Source: CAZGMC01 sp964526565
GTDB taxonomy: Bacteria; Pseudomonadota; Alphaproteobacteria; DSM-16000; Inquilinaceae
Reading direction: 5' to 3'
Assembly: GCA_964526565.1 (NCBI GenBank)
Contig: CAZGMC010000004.1
Span: 1 to 64,000, forward strand
Length of the DNA: 64,000 nt
The first letter of the stretch is position 1. Each line of letters begins with the position of its first letter. This document shows, one piece after another, positions 33,851 through 42,166 of this stretch. The notes under the pieces are model-generated. The model ran no database searches. It was not told the origin of the DNA and saw only the letters and a program-made list of their open reading frames with translations. Made by a program: the position numbers and the translations under genes.

Positions 33851-35740
33851 ATGAACATGGACAGTAACAGCAGAACCTTGCCGTTCGTGCTGCCCGACGA
33901 CTATCAGGCCGTGGTCGCCTCGGCCCCGCGCGTCTTCGTTCCGGAGACGCGGCGGGAGCTGGTAGACTTGGCGCTCGGCGGCGCCGGCAGCGACCGCTTC
34001 GAGGTCGGCTATGACGTGCCCGGCAAGGGCTATGTCGCCGAGGCCGAGGTGGTGCGCGCCCGCAATGGCGTCGTGGTCAACTACCTTGAGTCGTACATGC
34101 GCCGCCGGGATCCCGACAGCATGGTCGTGGCCGATGCCGCCCCCACGGACCAGCGGCGCTTCGACGACCGGTTCGGCGGGCCATTCGCGCCGGTCCGCAA
34201 GGACATCCTGAACTGGCTGGCCGCGCAGGAACTGGTGCTGGTCCCGTTCAAGGCGGGGCACGCGGACTACGGCTACGACGCGCTGCTGCTGGCCCCGGCC
34301 AATGCCGGCTTCTTCGCCGCCGCGTTGGCCGACCTGCAGGGCAGCATCCCCGGCAGCGAGGTGCCAACGGACTTCGCCCCGCGCGCCTTCGTCGTCCTGG
34401 CGCCGCCGTTCCGGCACACCCTGTGCGAGGGCCGACAGGTCGTGGTCCATAACCGGACCGACCAGGCCCACGAGGTGTTCTCGTTCAACCTCTATCCGGG
34501 CCCCAGCGCCAAGAAGGGCATCTACGGCGTCCTGCTCAACATCGGTGAGGCCGAGGGCTGGGTCACCACCCACTCCTCGACGGTGCAGCTGGTCACGCCC
34601 TACGACAACACGTTCACGATCATGCACGAGGGTGCCTCGGGCGGCGGCAAGAGCGAGATGCTGGAATACCCGCACCGTGAGATCGACGGGCGCCTGCTGC
34701 TCGGCCACAACCTGGTCACCGGCGAGAAGCGCTACCTCACCCTGCCGCGCGCCTGCGAGCTGCATCCGGTCACCGACGACATGGCCCAGTGCCAGCCGAG
34801 CCTGCAGAACCAGAGCCGGAAGCTGGTCGCCACCGACGCCGAGAACGGCTGGTTCGTGCGCGTCGACCACATCAAGCAGTACGGCACCGATCCGCACCTG
34901 GAGCGGACCTGCGTCAATCCGACCGAGCCTCTGCTGTTCCTGAACCTGGAGGCAGTTCCCGGCGCCACCTGCCTGATCTGGGAGCACACATATGACGCTC
35001 CCGGCAAGCCGTGCCCGAACCCGCGCGTGGTGCTGCCACGCCAGCAGGTGCCGAACATCCAGAACGATCCGGTCGAGGTCGACATCCGCACGCTGGGGGT
35101 GCGCACGCCGCCGTGCACGAAGGAGCAGCCGAGCTACGGCATCCTCGGCATGATGCACGTCCTGCCGCCGCCGCTCGGCTGGCTGTGGCGGCTGGCCACC
35201 CCGCGCGGCCATGCCAACCCCAGCATCGTCGATACCGGCGGCCTGAGCAGCGAGGGCGTCGGCTCGTTCTGGCCGTTCGCCACGGGGCAAAAGGTCGAGC
35301 TGGCCAACATCCTGCTGCGCCAGATCCGCGAGACGCCGGAAACCGACTTCGCCATCTTTGCCAACAGCCACATCGGCTGCTGGAAGGTCGACTTCATGCC
35401 GCAGTGGATCGGCCGCGAATACCTGGCGCGGCGCGGCGGCGCGCGGTTCCGTCCCGGCCAGCTCGAGCGGGCGCGGCTGGCGATCCTGGGTTATGTGCAG
35501 TTGCAGATGCAGGTCGAGGGGGCGCTGGTCCCGGACTGGTTCCTGCGCACCCATCTGCAGCCGGAGGTCGGCGAGGAGGCCTATGACATCGGCGGCGAAC
35601 AGCTGATGGGCTACTTCCGGCGCGAACTGGAGCATTTCCGCAAGGCGCCGTCCCTCGACCCGGTGGGCCGGCGCATCCTGGAGGTCTTCTTCGACGGCGG
35701 CCACCAGGGCAACTACAAGGACGCCTGGGCGGCGGCCTGA
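33851..35740 (+). CDS. DUF4914-like protein with PEPCK-type P-loop
   Basis: This 629-residue cytoplasmic protein of unknown function has a kinase-like P-loop EGASGGGKSEM near residues 259-269, similar in form to the GxSGTGKT loop of ATP-dependent PEP carboxykinase and HPr kinase. Other marked segments are VLAPPFRHTLCEGRQVVVHN, NPRVVLPRQQVPNIQNDPVEVD and HIGCWKVDFMPQWIGREYL. Length and motifs agree with my memory of the DUF4914 family. It stands alone and is convergent with a cytochrome c gene, separated by a strong hairpin. A role in phosphotransfer or nucleotide-dependent metabolism is only inference. Confidence 0.8.
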   Translation: MNMDSNSRTLPFVLPDDYQAVVASAPRVFVPETRRELVDLALGGAGSDRFEVGYDVPGKGYVAEAEVVRARNGVVVNYLESYMRRRDPDSMVVADAAPTDQRRFDDRFGGPFAPVRKDILNWLAAQELVLVPFKAGHADYGYDALLLAPANAGFFAAALADLQGSIPGSEVPTDFAPRAFVVLAPPFRHTLCEGRQVVVHNRTDQAHEVFSFNLYPGPSAKKGIYGVLLNIGEAEGWVTTHSSTVQLVTPYDNTFTIMHEGASGGGKSEMLEYPHREIDGRLLLGHNLVTGEKRYLTLPRACELHPVTDDMAQCQPSLQNQSRKLVATDAENGWFVRVDHIKQYGTDPHLERTCVNPTEPLLFLNLEAVPGATCLIWEHTYDAPGKPCPNPRVVLPRQQVPNIQNDPVEVDIRTLGVRTPPCTKEQPSYGILGMMHVLPPPLGWLWRLATPRGHANPSIVDTGGLSSEGVGSFWPFATGQKVELANILLRQIRETPETDFAIFANSHIGCWKVDFMPQWIGREYLARRGGARFRPGQLERARLAILGYVQLQMQVEGALVPDWFLRTHLQPEVGEEAYDIGGEQLMGYFRRELEHFRKAPSLDPVGRRILEVFFDGGHQGNYKDAWAAA

Positions 35741-35758
35741 ACGGACGTTGGACGGCCT

Positions 35759-35800
35759 GGGGCGGAGCGGCAGGCAGAGCCGCTCCGCCCCATTCCTTTC
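35759..35800. terminator. Strong hairpin between convergent genes
   Basis: A perfect 13-base inverted repeat, GGGGCGGAGCGGC / GCCGCTCCGCCCC (35759-35771 and 35779-35791), has a 7-base loop. It is followed by ATTCCTTTCC. It lies 18 bases after the DUF4914 stop and 18 bases before the end of the cytochrome gene, so it may act both ways. Confidence 0.7.
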
Positions 35801-35817
35801 CGGGCGTGGGCGGAGCC

Positions 35818-36267
35818 CTAGTCCGCTGCCTGCTCCGGCGCCGTCACGCGGCGCAGATAGGCCATCAGGGCACGCAGATCCTCGTCGTCGCGCAGAGCGG
35901 CGAAGGCCATGCGATTGCCGGGAATGTAGCGGCGGGGCTCGCGCAGATAGGCCTCCAGCGTTTCCTCGGTCCACACGATGTCGGCGTTGCGCATGGCCTC
36001 GGAATAGCGGAAGTCCGGCAGACTGCCGGCCGGCCGGCCGAACAGACCGACCAGGTGCGGCCCCACCTTGTTTTCGCGATGAGCGGCGGCGTGGCAGGCG
36101 GCGCAGCGGGTATAGACCTGCCGCCCCTGAGCGAACAGGGCATACTCTGCCGTGCCCGTGTCGCCATCGCCGCCGTCACCGCAGCCGGCGGCCCCGAGCA
36201 GCAGCGCCGCCGCGACCGTCGGCTTCAGCCAGCGCCTCAGCCAGCGCCTCAGCCAGCGCCTCAGCAT
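35818..36267 (-). CDS. Lipoprotein class I cytochrome c
   Basis: This 149-residue periplasmic electron carrier is tethered by a lipid: the signal peptide ends in a lipobox LLLGAAGC (Cys near residue 27). The haem site is CAACH and the Met ligand is probably in GNRMAFAAL near the C-terminus, as in small class I cytochromes. The signal peptide n-region is MLRRWLRRWLRRWLK, made by a 12-base tandem repeat, which is unusual. Its start overlaps the end of the rhodanese gene by 7 bases, so the two are coupled. It may accept electrons from sulfur chemistry or donate to an oxidase (inference). Confidence 0.88.
   Translation of the reverse strand: MLRRWLRRWLRRWLKPTVAAALLLGAAGCGDGGDGDTGTAEYALFAQGRQVYTRCAACHAAAHRENKVGPHLVGLFGRPAGSLPDFRYSEAMRNADIVWTEETLEAYLREPRRYIPGNRMAFAALRDDEDLRALMAYLRRVTAPEQAAD
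36225..36260 (-). repeat. 12-base tandem repeat x3 in signal peptide
   Basis: The plus-strand unit TCAGCCAGCGCC occurs three times without mismatch, plus a partial fourth copy reaching the start codon. On the coding strand it gives three RRWL units at the N-terminus of the cytochrome. The frame is kept for any copy number, so the length may vary between strains. Confidence 0.9.
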
Positions 36268-36719
36268 GACGGGCAGGGCTCGGTCGGCAGCCGCCGCGAC
36301 AGCCAGCCCGGTCCGTCGCGGCTGCCGTGCATGCCTTCGGCTACGTCGTAGACGTGCGTGAAGCCGCGCGCGGCCAGGAACGACTGCGCCGCCCGCGACC
36401 GTGCCCCCGACGCGCAGATCAGCGCCACTGGCCGGTCGCGGTCGCCGCCCACCGCCGCCTCCACCGCGCGCAGGAAGGCCTCCGGCCCGCCGCTGTTGTG
36501 GATGGTGACGGGCAGGGCACCGGCCGGCAGCCCGGTGCGCCGCCATTCCATCGGCGAACGCACGTCAACGAGGACCAGTTCGCCCGTTTCGGCACGGCGC
36601 AGCGCCTCGTCCGCGGCCAGGCGTCCGTCATCGGCCGCGGCATGCCGCCCGACGGCGGCAATGGCCATGATCATCATTGCGGTCAGCAGTCCCTTCACCG
36701 GCAGGCCTCCCTGTCGCAT
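36261..36719 (-). CDS. Exported rhodanese-domain protein
   Basis: This 152-residue protein has a signal peptide (to about residue 28, ending HAAADD) followed by one rhodanese domain. LVLVDVRSPMEWRRTGLPAG and the active loop CASGARSR, with Cys as the sulfur carrier, are intact. It would act in the periplasm as a sulfurtransferase. The end carries a Cys pair (PCPSC). It is translationally coupled to the lipoprotein cytochrome c by a 7-base overlap. The substrate (thiosulfate, polysulfide or cyanide) cannot be decided. Confidence 0.88.
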   Translation of the reverse strand: MRQGGLPVKGLLTAMMIMAIAAVGRHAAADDGRLAADEALRRAETGELVLVDVRSPMEWRRTGLPAGALPVTIHNSGGPEAFLRAVEAAVGGDRDRPVALICASGARSRAAQSFLAARGFTHVYDVAEGMHGSRDGPGWLSRRLPTEPCPSC

Positions 36720-36991
36720 GGGAACAGCACGCGGCGCCGCTCGCCTCGCAGGCGGGGGAGCAAGGCTGCCCAGTCGGCGGCGCGGCTGACATGCTGGTAT
36801 CCTTTATGGCTGAACGGGTTGCATTTTGCAACGCGGGGCCGGTGTCGGTGCAGGCCAGCCTGGCAACGCTGCAAGAGCCTGGGCTTAAGGCAACATTAAA
36901 GAGTCCTTGGCAGTTTGTTTCGCATACGCTTGCACCGGCCCCGGACACCATGGGCCGGTGCCGTTCAGTCCTCCTGCGGTTGGGCTCCCGG

Positions 36992-38113
36992 ATGACAAGT
37001 TCTCTTACGCGCGATGACGTCACCCGTCTGCTGGCGGAACCCTCGGCGCAGGTGCGCGCCACGATCGCCGAAAAGGTGGCCGGCCAGCTCGACGCGACCA
37101 GCCTGACCCGCGACGAGCTGCAACTGGCCCAGGACATCGTTCAGATCATGGCTCGCGACGCCACCACCCTGGTGCGCGAGGCGTTGGCGGCGAACCTGAA
37201 ATCGTCCAGCAACCTGCCGCGCGACGTGGCGCTGCACCTGGCCAGGGACATCGACTCGGTCGCCGTGCCGATCCTGGAATGCTCCGAGGTGCTGGCCGAC
37301 GAGGACCTGATCCGCCTGGTTCGCACGCAGCCGGAGAGCAAACAGGCAGCCATCGCCCGCCGCACCGCACTGTCGGAGGCAGTGGCCGATGCCCTGGTGC
37401 AGACCGACAACCGCACCGTCGTGCGTGCCGTGGTCGCCAATCACGGCGCGCGCATCGGCGAGGAGACCCTGCACCGCGTGGTAGACCGGTACGGGGCCGA
37501 CGAAGGCATCCAGGAGCCGCTGGTCCGGCGTGGCAGCTTGCCAATCACCGTGACCGAGCGGCTCGTCGCCATGGTCTCCGACCGGCTCAAGGACTATCTG
37601 GTCACCCACCACGAGATGAGCGCGGACAGTGCCAGCGAGCTGGTCCTGCGCGCGCGCGAGCGGGCCACCGTCAACATCGTCAGACCGTTCACCGACGAGG
37701 ACGCGCTGGAGAAGCTGGTGGTCCAGCTCGGTCGCAACGGCCGTCTGTCGCCCTCGCTGGTGCTGCGGGCGCTGTGCATGGGCGACATGCCGTTCTTCGA
37801 GTACGCCATGGCGCAGCTCGCCGGGGTGCCGGTGGTCAACGCCCGCATCCTGATCCACGACCCCGGCATGCTCGGCATGAAGTCTCTGTACGACCGGGCA
37901 CGGCTGCCGGCAAAGCTGTTTCCGGCGTTCCGCACGGCTGCGCAGGTGGCCAGGGACACGGACTTCCGCGGCGCCGACTACGACCGCGAGAGCTACAGCC
38001 GCACCATGCTGGAACGGATCCTGACCCAGTGCGAGGACCTGCGCTGGGACGACGCCGAATACCTGCTGCGCAAGCTGATCGACATCGCCCCGCCGGCCAT
38101 GAACGCGGCGTAG
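36992..38113 (+). CDS. DUF2336 domain protein
   Basis: This 373-residue cytoplasmic helical-repeat protein is of unknown function and typical of Rhodospirillales and relatives. It begins SSLTRDDVTRLLAEPSAQVRATIAEKVAGQ, with repeated HEAT-like units such as VREALAANLKSSSNLPRDVA and LTDED-type segments that define DUF2336. The start is not certain: the ATG at 36992 has a weak ribosome site, and one at 36950 is also in frame. The open frame reaches further upstream over the divergent rhodanese start, without family similarity. Confidence 0.87.
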   Translation: MTSSLTRDDVTRLLAEPSAQVRATIAEKVAGQLDATSLTRDELQLAQDIVQIMARDATTLVREALAANLKSSSNLPRDVALHLARDIDSVAVPILECSEVLADEDLIRLVRTQPESKQAAIARRTALSEAVADALVQTDNRTVVRAVVANHGARIGEETLHRVVDRYGADEGIQEPLVRRGSLPITVTERLVAMVSDRLKDYLVTHHEMSADSASELVLRARERATVNIVRPFTDEDALEKLVVQLGRNGRLSPSLVLRALCMGDMPFFEYAMAQLAGVPVVNARILIHDPGMLGMKSLYDRARLPAKLFPAFRTAAQVARDTDFRGADYDRESYSRTMLERILTQCEDLRWDDAEYLLRKLIDIAPPAMNAA

Positions 38114-38142
38114 CGACTGCCGCGTCGGACGGCTGCCAGCGG

Positions 38143-38694
38143 CTATTGCTGCGCCGGTTCCTCGATCACTGCGCAGGCGATCCGCGGACCGGAGGCGCCG
38201 GCCGGATCGGTCCGGTAGTCGTCGGGGCCCTGATGGATGACCATCGCGCTGCCGTCGTCGTCGAAGAGGGAGGTTTCACCCTCGTCCAGCGTGACACGGT
38301 CGGTGAAGTGCTCGACCATCAGCCTGCCGTCATTGCCGACATGGACGTTGGGCAGGTCGCCGGCGTGCATGCCCTCCGGCGAATGGAAGCCGTGGGCGCG
38401 ACCTTCCGGATTGAAATGTCCGCCGGCCGAGGTGAAGTCGGGCGCCGCGCACGCGCCGGTCTCGTGGATGTGGTAGGCATGGATGCCCGCCGGCAGGCCG
38501 TCGATCGCGGTGACGATCAGCACGCCGTTGGGTGTCTGGGTCAGGGTGACCATGCCGATCTCGGCCCCGTCGCCGTTGATGTACGTGCCGGTGGCGGTCT
38601 GCGATCCCTGCGCCTGCGCCTGACCGGCACCGGCACCGGCACCGGCCGCCAGTACGGCACCCATGGCTGCCGCCAGCCCCGCTTTCCAGGCCAT
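38143..38694 (-). CDS. sodC: Periplasmic Cu/Zn superoxide dismutase
   Basis: SodC converts superoxide to hydrogen peroxide and oxygen in the periplasm. The 183-residue precursor has a signal peptide with an Ala/Gly repeat (GAGAGAG, from GGCACC repeats in the DNA). The metal ligands are all visible: His75 and His77, bridging His93, His101/104, His110, Asp113 and His154. The disulfide pair is Cys82 and Cys174, and active-site Arg171 is in SGPRIACAVI. The ATG at 38694 is chosen because the signal peptide starts there. It is convergent with the DUF2336 gene. Confidence 0.95.
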   Translation of the reverse strand: MAWKAGLAAAMGAVLAAGAGAGAGQAQAQGSQTATGTYINGDGAEIGMVTLTQTPNGVLIVTAIDGLPAGIHAYHIHETGACAAPDFTSAGGHFNPEGRAHGFHSPEGMHAGDLPNVHVGNDGRLMVEHFTDRVTLDEGETSLFDDDGSAMVIHQGPDDYRTDPAGASGPRIACAVIEEPAQQ

Positions 38695-39244
38695 GATCCG
38701 ATCCTTCCTTGTTGTTGATCTCAGCATTCGACGAACGAACCGCCGGGGCGCTCCCCCGGTTCCGCCGCGCAACGCTCCCTGGCGGTCGCAGCAGGACGAT
38801 ACGGCAAGGCCCCGGCCCGCGGAAGTGTAAGGTCAACCGACCTTTGTCGAAGGTGCGGCGCCGGCGACGGCGCGCCGCGTCAAGACTGGCCGGTCATTGG
38901 GGACAACCCGCGACGGTTCGAATGTTTCGGCCGCCACTTGACCACGGTCAAGCCTGAGCCGCACCGGCCCGGTACGCTGCGAGCCGCCGGTTTCGCGGCG
39001 TTTCCCGGAGCCATGTCCCGGAGCCGTGCTCACACCGGCTGACTGCATCCAGAACCCGACGCCGACCCATCCGGACCAGGTGCAAGGAATCGGCATGCCC
39101 TGACAGGCCTCCATGAACGGGAAATCACACCCTTGACCAACACAACGACCCGGTTGTCAAATCAAGGTAGCGATACACCCCTGTTCCGGACGGCGTCGCG
39201 TTGGTCTGTCCCCGCGTTCTGGCAAATGATGCCTAAAGAGGCCG
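38695..39244. other. Divergent intergenic region sodC/nnrS
   Basis: These 550 bases carry no gene. They contain AAGGTC-AACC-GACCTT (38829-38844), the FNR-like palindrome at 38938-38951, and a possible two-part hairpin at 39131-39167 (CCTTGA/TCAAGG outside ACAAC/GTTGT). The latter is about 80 bases before nnrS. The region should hold both promoters; I could not fix either start site. Confidence 0.5.
38938..38951. promoter_or_regulatory. FNR-like box TTGAC-CACG-GTCAA
   Basis: A perfect palindrome with the 5-4-5 spacing of Crp/Fnr sites, extended by C and G to 16 bases. It differs from the classic TTGAT/ATCAA by one base per half-site. It lies about 245 bases from sodC and 290 from nnrS, so a long leader is needed for either. 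NnrS genes are commonly under Nnr/Dnr-type control, which makes it worth noting. Confidence 0.5.
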
Positions 39245-40417
39245 ATGCTCGCAATCCTTGAAATGGGCTTTCGCCCCTTCTTTCTCGCCATGGCGCTTTG
39301 GGCCATTCTGGCAATGTTGCTGTTCACGCTGGGCGCACACGGCGACATCGTGATCTCCAGCCACTTCGGCCTCTTTGGTTGGCACGCGCATGAAATGCAG
39401 TTCGGGTTCATCGGCGCGGCCGTTGCCGGCTTCCTGCTGACCGCCGTGCCCAGCTGGACAAGCCGGCCGCCGCTGAGCGGGCCGCCGCTGCTGGCCCTCC
39501 TGGCCATCTGGATCGCCGGCCGTGCGGCGATGTTCTGGGCGGAGCCGCTGGGTGCCGTACTCGTCGCCGTCATTGACAGCGCCTTCTGGCTGGCGCTGGC
39601 CGCCGCCGTGCTGGTGCCAATCACAAGAACGCGAAATTTTCGAAATCTCCCGGTCGTCGGCGCGGTAATGCTGCTCTTTATTGCGGCAGCGGGATCCCAT
39701 CTTGCGCACTTTGGTATTGTTCCCGATCAGATGGCGCTGCGGCTTGGCACTGCGGTTGTCGTCCTTTTGATCGCGCTGATTGGCGGGCGCATCGTGCCGA
39801 ACTTTACCCGGAACCGGCTTGCTCAGCGGCAGGCTGAACGACTCCCCGCTGCGTTCGGGTGGTTCGACCGCCTGGTACTGTTCCTCAGCCTGGCGGTTCT
39901 GGCGGCATGGGTCGTTGGCCTCCAGCACGCGGGTCTGGCGTTCGCCTGTCTTGTAATGGGCGCCCTTCACCTCGCCCGGCTGGCGCGCTGGCGCTTGCAA
40001 GCCATCTTGAGCGAACCGCTCATCTGGGTATTGCATCTGGGTTATGGCTGGATCGCCATCGGGTTTTTGATGCTCGGCCTGTCCCTTGCGGGTGTGGTGA
40101 TTCCGCAGAGTGTCGCCATCCATGCCTGGACCGCCGGGGCGATGGGCACGATGATTCTGGCCGTCGCCACGCGTGCGACCCTGGGCCATACCGGCCGCGC
40201 CCTGACCGCCGGCTGGGGCACCGTCCTCGTTTTTGTGCTCATCACCCTGGCCGCACTGTCACGCCTGACCGTCGCAATCCTGCCCGGTCAATTTCTGCTT
40301 TTGATCGCCATTGCCGGTACGGCCTGGATTGCTGCCTTTCTGCTTTATTTGGGGCTTTACGGTCCGGCACTCCTTTCGCCGCGCGTAGACCAGGTCATTG
40401 CTGACCGCAATCAGTAG
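39245..40417 (+). CDS. nnrS: NnrS family haem/copper membrane protein
   Basis: NnrS proteins are polytopic membrane proteins linked to nitric oxide stress and denitrification. The 390-residue product has about twelve hydrophobic helices and the family motifs GFRPFFL near the N-terminus, FGWHAHEMQFGF (residues 44-55) and the later histidines that bind haem and copper. An in-frame TGA 18 bases upstream fixes the start at or after 39245, so the usual slightly longer N-terminus is absent. No nitrite or NO reductase genes are in the window. Confidence 0.93.
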   Translation: MLAILEMGFRPFFLAMALWAILAMLLFTLGAHGDIVISSHFGLFGWHAHEMQFGFIGAAVAGFLLTAVPSWTSRPPLSGPPLLALLAIWIAGRAAMFWAEPLGAVLVAVIDSAFWLALAAAVLVPITRTRNFRNLPVVGAVMLLFIAAAGSHLAHFGIVPDQMALRLGTAVVVLLIALIGGRIVPNFTRNRLAQRQAERLPAAFGWFDRLVLFLSLAVLAAWVVGLQHAGLAFACLVMGALHLARLARWRLQAILSEPLIWVLHLGYGWIAIGFLMLGLSLAGVVIPQSVAIHAWTAGAMGTMILAVATRATLGHTGRALTAGWGTVLVFVLITLAALSRLTVAILPGQFLLLIAIAGTAWIAAFLLYLGLYGPALLSPRVDQVIADRNQ

Positions 40418-40942
40418 ACGTGCCAGGCGCACGCAGGCGTGCTCGACGATTCGGGGGGTGAGGGCGGTCTTGATGGCATCAAGGGCGCCAACGGTCCGCG
40501 TCTGCGGGGCGATCGGGTCGCTGCTGCAGTCCAGACGGGCGCTCCGCCCTCAATGCACGTCAAGGATCCAGTGGCGACAGGCGGGCCGGCATCGGCCCGC
40601 CAGGGCTGCGCTCCACAAGGCACGAAGCGCACTGTTGTCCTGAGTCCTGCTTCGATCCGGCCCGACGCAATGATACGCCATGGCATGTCGCCCCAACCCG
40701 GAGGTGTGCGTGCCTTCCGCCATTCGAGCCATTATCCGCGAGTGGCGAAGGTGCTCATAACGTGAACAGGGATCAGGCAATGCCAATCGGCACAAGGCAT
40801 TGTCCTGCACGCTCTGCGGTCTCGCCGCGGCTCTCCGCCAACCCATGCATCCGTGCATGACGATGGTTCACACTTTTGTAGTGAGGTTTTTGCATTTTAC
40901 AGGCAGAAAGGATTAAACGCGGGTCACCCGAAAGGGCGAGCG
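40418..40942. other. Non-coding region after nnrS
   Basis: I find no gene here. A perfect 9-base hairpin GGCGGGCCG-GCAT-CGGCCCGCC (40580-40601) and a 7-base inverted repeat CAATGCC/GGCATTG (40778-40802) are present, neither with a T-tract. Codon-like composition is absent in all frames. Confidence 0.55.
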
Positions 40943-41290
40943 ATGAACCTCATGGTAGAGCGTTCGACTGCAAAGCACAAGAATGAGTATCTATTCCGCG
41001 TTGCTGTCGGCATGACTCTCTACTTTTCCTATGCATCGATCAATGATGTCCGGTCTGGCTCATCGAATGGGACCTCGGTGAGCCCGACTGGACTGTCCTG
41101 CTCGCGCTGGCGGCGAGCATCCCCACCACGGCCTTGGCCGTCTGCGGCGTGCCGTGGGTGCGGGACGGATTCATCCTGGCCGGATTGGCGAGCTTTGCGG
41201 CGTTCGTGGCGGTGGCGGTCGCTCTCGACCTCCGCCCGCGGCGGGCGCCGGATCCGGCACGACGACCAACAATGAAGGGGGAGCACTCTC
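40943..41290 (+). pseudogene. Possible frameshifted small membrane protein
   Basis: An ATG at 40943 follows AAAGGG and encodes NLMVERSTAKHKNEYLFRV and onward to YASINDV. Beyond about 41050 that frame turns into Ser/Arg/Pro/Trp-rich nonsense. The frame starting near 41053 instead reads WLIEWDLGEPDWTVLLAL and then two hydrophobic stretches. Loss of one base near 41045-41053 would join them into one small membrane protein. The second frame runs into the following GNAT gene. I do not recognise a family. Confidence 0.35.
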
Positions 41291-41926
41291 ATGAACGCAA
41301 GAACGCCGACCACGGCGCTGGCCGAGATCGAGCCGGAAGCACTCTATTCCACGGCCACTCCGGCAGGCAGCGACGGGATCACCGTCAAGGTGGCAGGCAG
41401 CATTGAGGAGCTGATGCAGGCCTTCGTGATCCGCGGCGCCGTGTTCCTGTCGGAGCAGAAGTGCCCCTACGCCGAGGAATTCGACGGCAACGACTTCACC
41501 GCCACGCACCTGATCGCCATGGTCGGCGACGAGCCGGCGGCGACCATGCGGCTGCGCTGGTTCGCTGATTTTGCCAAGCTGGAGCGCGTTGCCGTGCGCC
41601 AGGAGTTCCGGACAACCCTGGCGGCGCGCCGGCTGGTCCGCTTCGGCATCGAGCTGTGCCGGCGCAAGGGCTACCGCACGCTCTATGGCCACGCCCAGCG
41701 GCGCCTGGTGCCGTTCTGGCGGCGCTACGGCTTCCGGCCGATGGACGACGGCGACTTTCATTTTTCCGATCACGAATACGTCGCGATGTGCTGTGCCATG
41801 CAGCCCGGCGACGACGTGATCGACCTGAAGTCCGATCCCCTCGTGCTGTGCCGGCCCGAGGGTGACTGGGACCGACCCGGCGTGCTCGATCATTCGGCCG
41901 CGCGGGCGCCGACCAACCCATTGTGA
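41291..41926 (+). CDS. GNAT family N-acetyltransferase
   Basis: This 211-residue acyltransferase has the GNAT core: IRGAVFLSEQKCPYAEEFDGND (the N-terminal helix region), TATHLIAMVGDEPAATMRLRW, AKLERVAVRQEFRTTLAARRLVRFG (acetyl-CoA loop) and a C-terminal FWRRYGFRPM. The loop R-x-x-x-A-A-R departs from the Q/R-x-x-G-x-G/A consensus. The acceptor is unknown. Two tiny helical genes follow within 31 and 241 bases on the same strand and are probably co-expressed. Confidence 0.88.
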   Translation: MNARTPTTALAEIEPEALYSTATPAGSDGITVKVAGSIEELMQAFVIRGAVFLSEQKCPYAEEFDGNDFTATHLIAMVGDEPAATMRLRWFADFAKLERVAVRQEFRTTLAARRLVRFGIELCRRKGYRTLYGHAQRRLVPFWRRYGFRPMDDGDFHFSDHEYVAMCCAMQPGDDVIDLKSDPLVLCRPEGDWDRPGVLDHSAARAPTNPL

Positions 41927-41956
41927 TCCGCATCATCTGCTTTAGGGGGAGCACCG

Positions 41957-42136
41957 ATGAGACTGATCAACCAGACCGAGAACGTGCTGTTCCAGTACCT
42001 GGACAGCCTGAAGCAGGAGCTGGCCCTGCTGCACGCCGAGCGTCACCTGCTCGACGTCGACAGCATCGCCGACGAGATCGAGGACATCGCCAACCGCGCC
42101 CTCGACCTGGCCGACGAACTGAGGGGCATCGGCTGA
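41957..42136 (+). CDS. Small helical acidic protein (59 aa)
   Basis: This 59-residue protein starts MRLINQTENVLFQYLDSLKQ, ends in LDLADELRGIG and is almost wholly predicted helix, with heptad-like leucines. An AGGGGGA site 8 bases before the ATG is strong. It lies 30 bases after the GNAT stop. No family is recognised. It could be a partner or regulator of the GNAT or of the 67-residue protein that follows. Confidence 0.6.
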   Translation: MRLINQTENVLFQYLDSLKQELALLHAERHLLDVDSIADEIEDIANRALDLADELRGIG

Positions 42137-42166
42137 AGCGCAGACCGCTGCCGGCGAGGAGGATGC

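Noticed and set aside
33749..35974. 741-codon minus-strand frame opposite the DUF4914-like gene
   Set aside because: Same shadow pattern; the plus strand has conserved motifs and a P-loop.
39131..39167. TTGACCAACACAA and TTGTCAAATCAA as FNR/NnrR boxes for nnrS
   Set aside because: The distance between TTG and CAA is 7 and 6 bases instead of 8, so neither fits a Crp/Fnr site.
40439..40765. 108-codon frame after nnrS as a gene
   Set aside because: No ribosome site, mixed composition, and a GC hairpin inside it; no support for coding.
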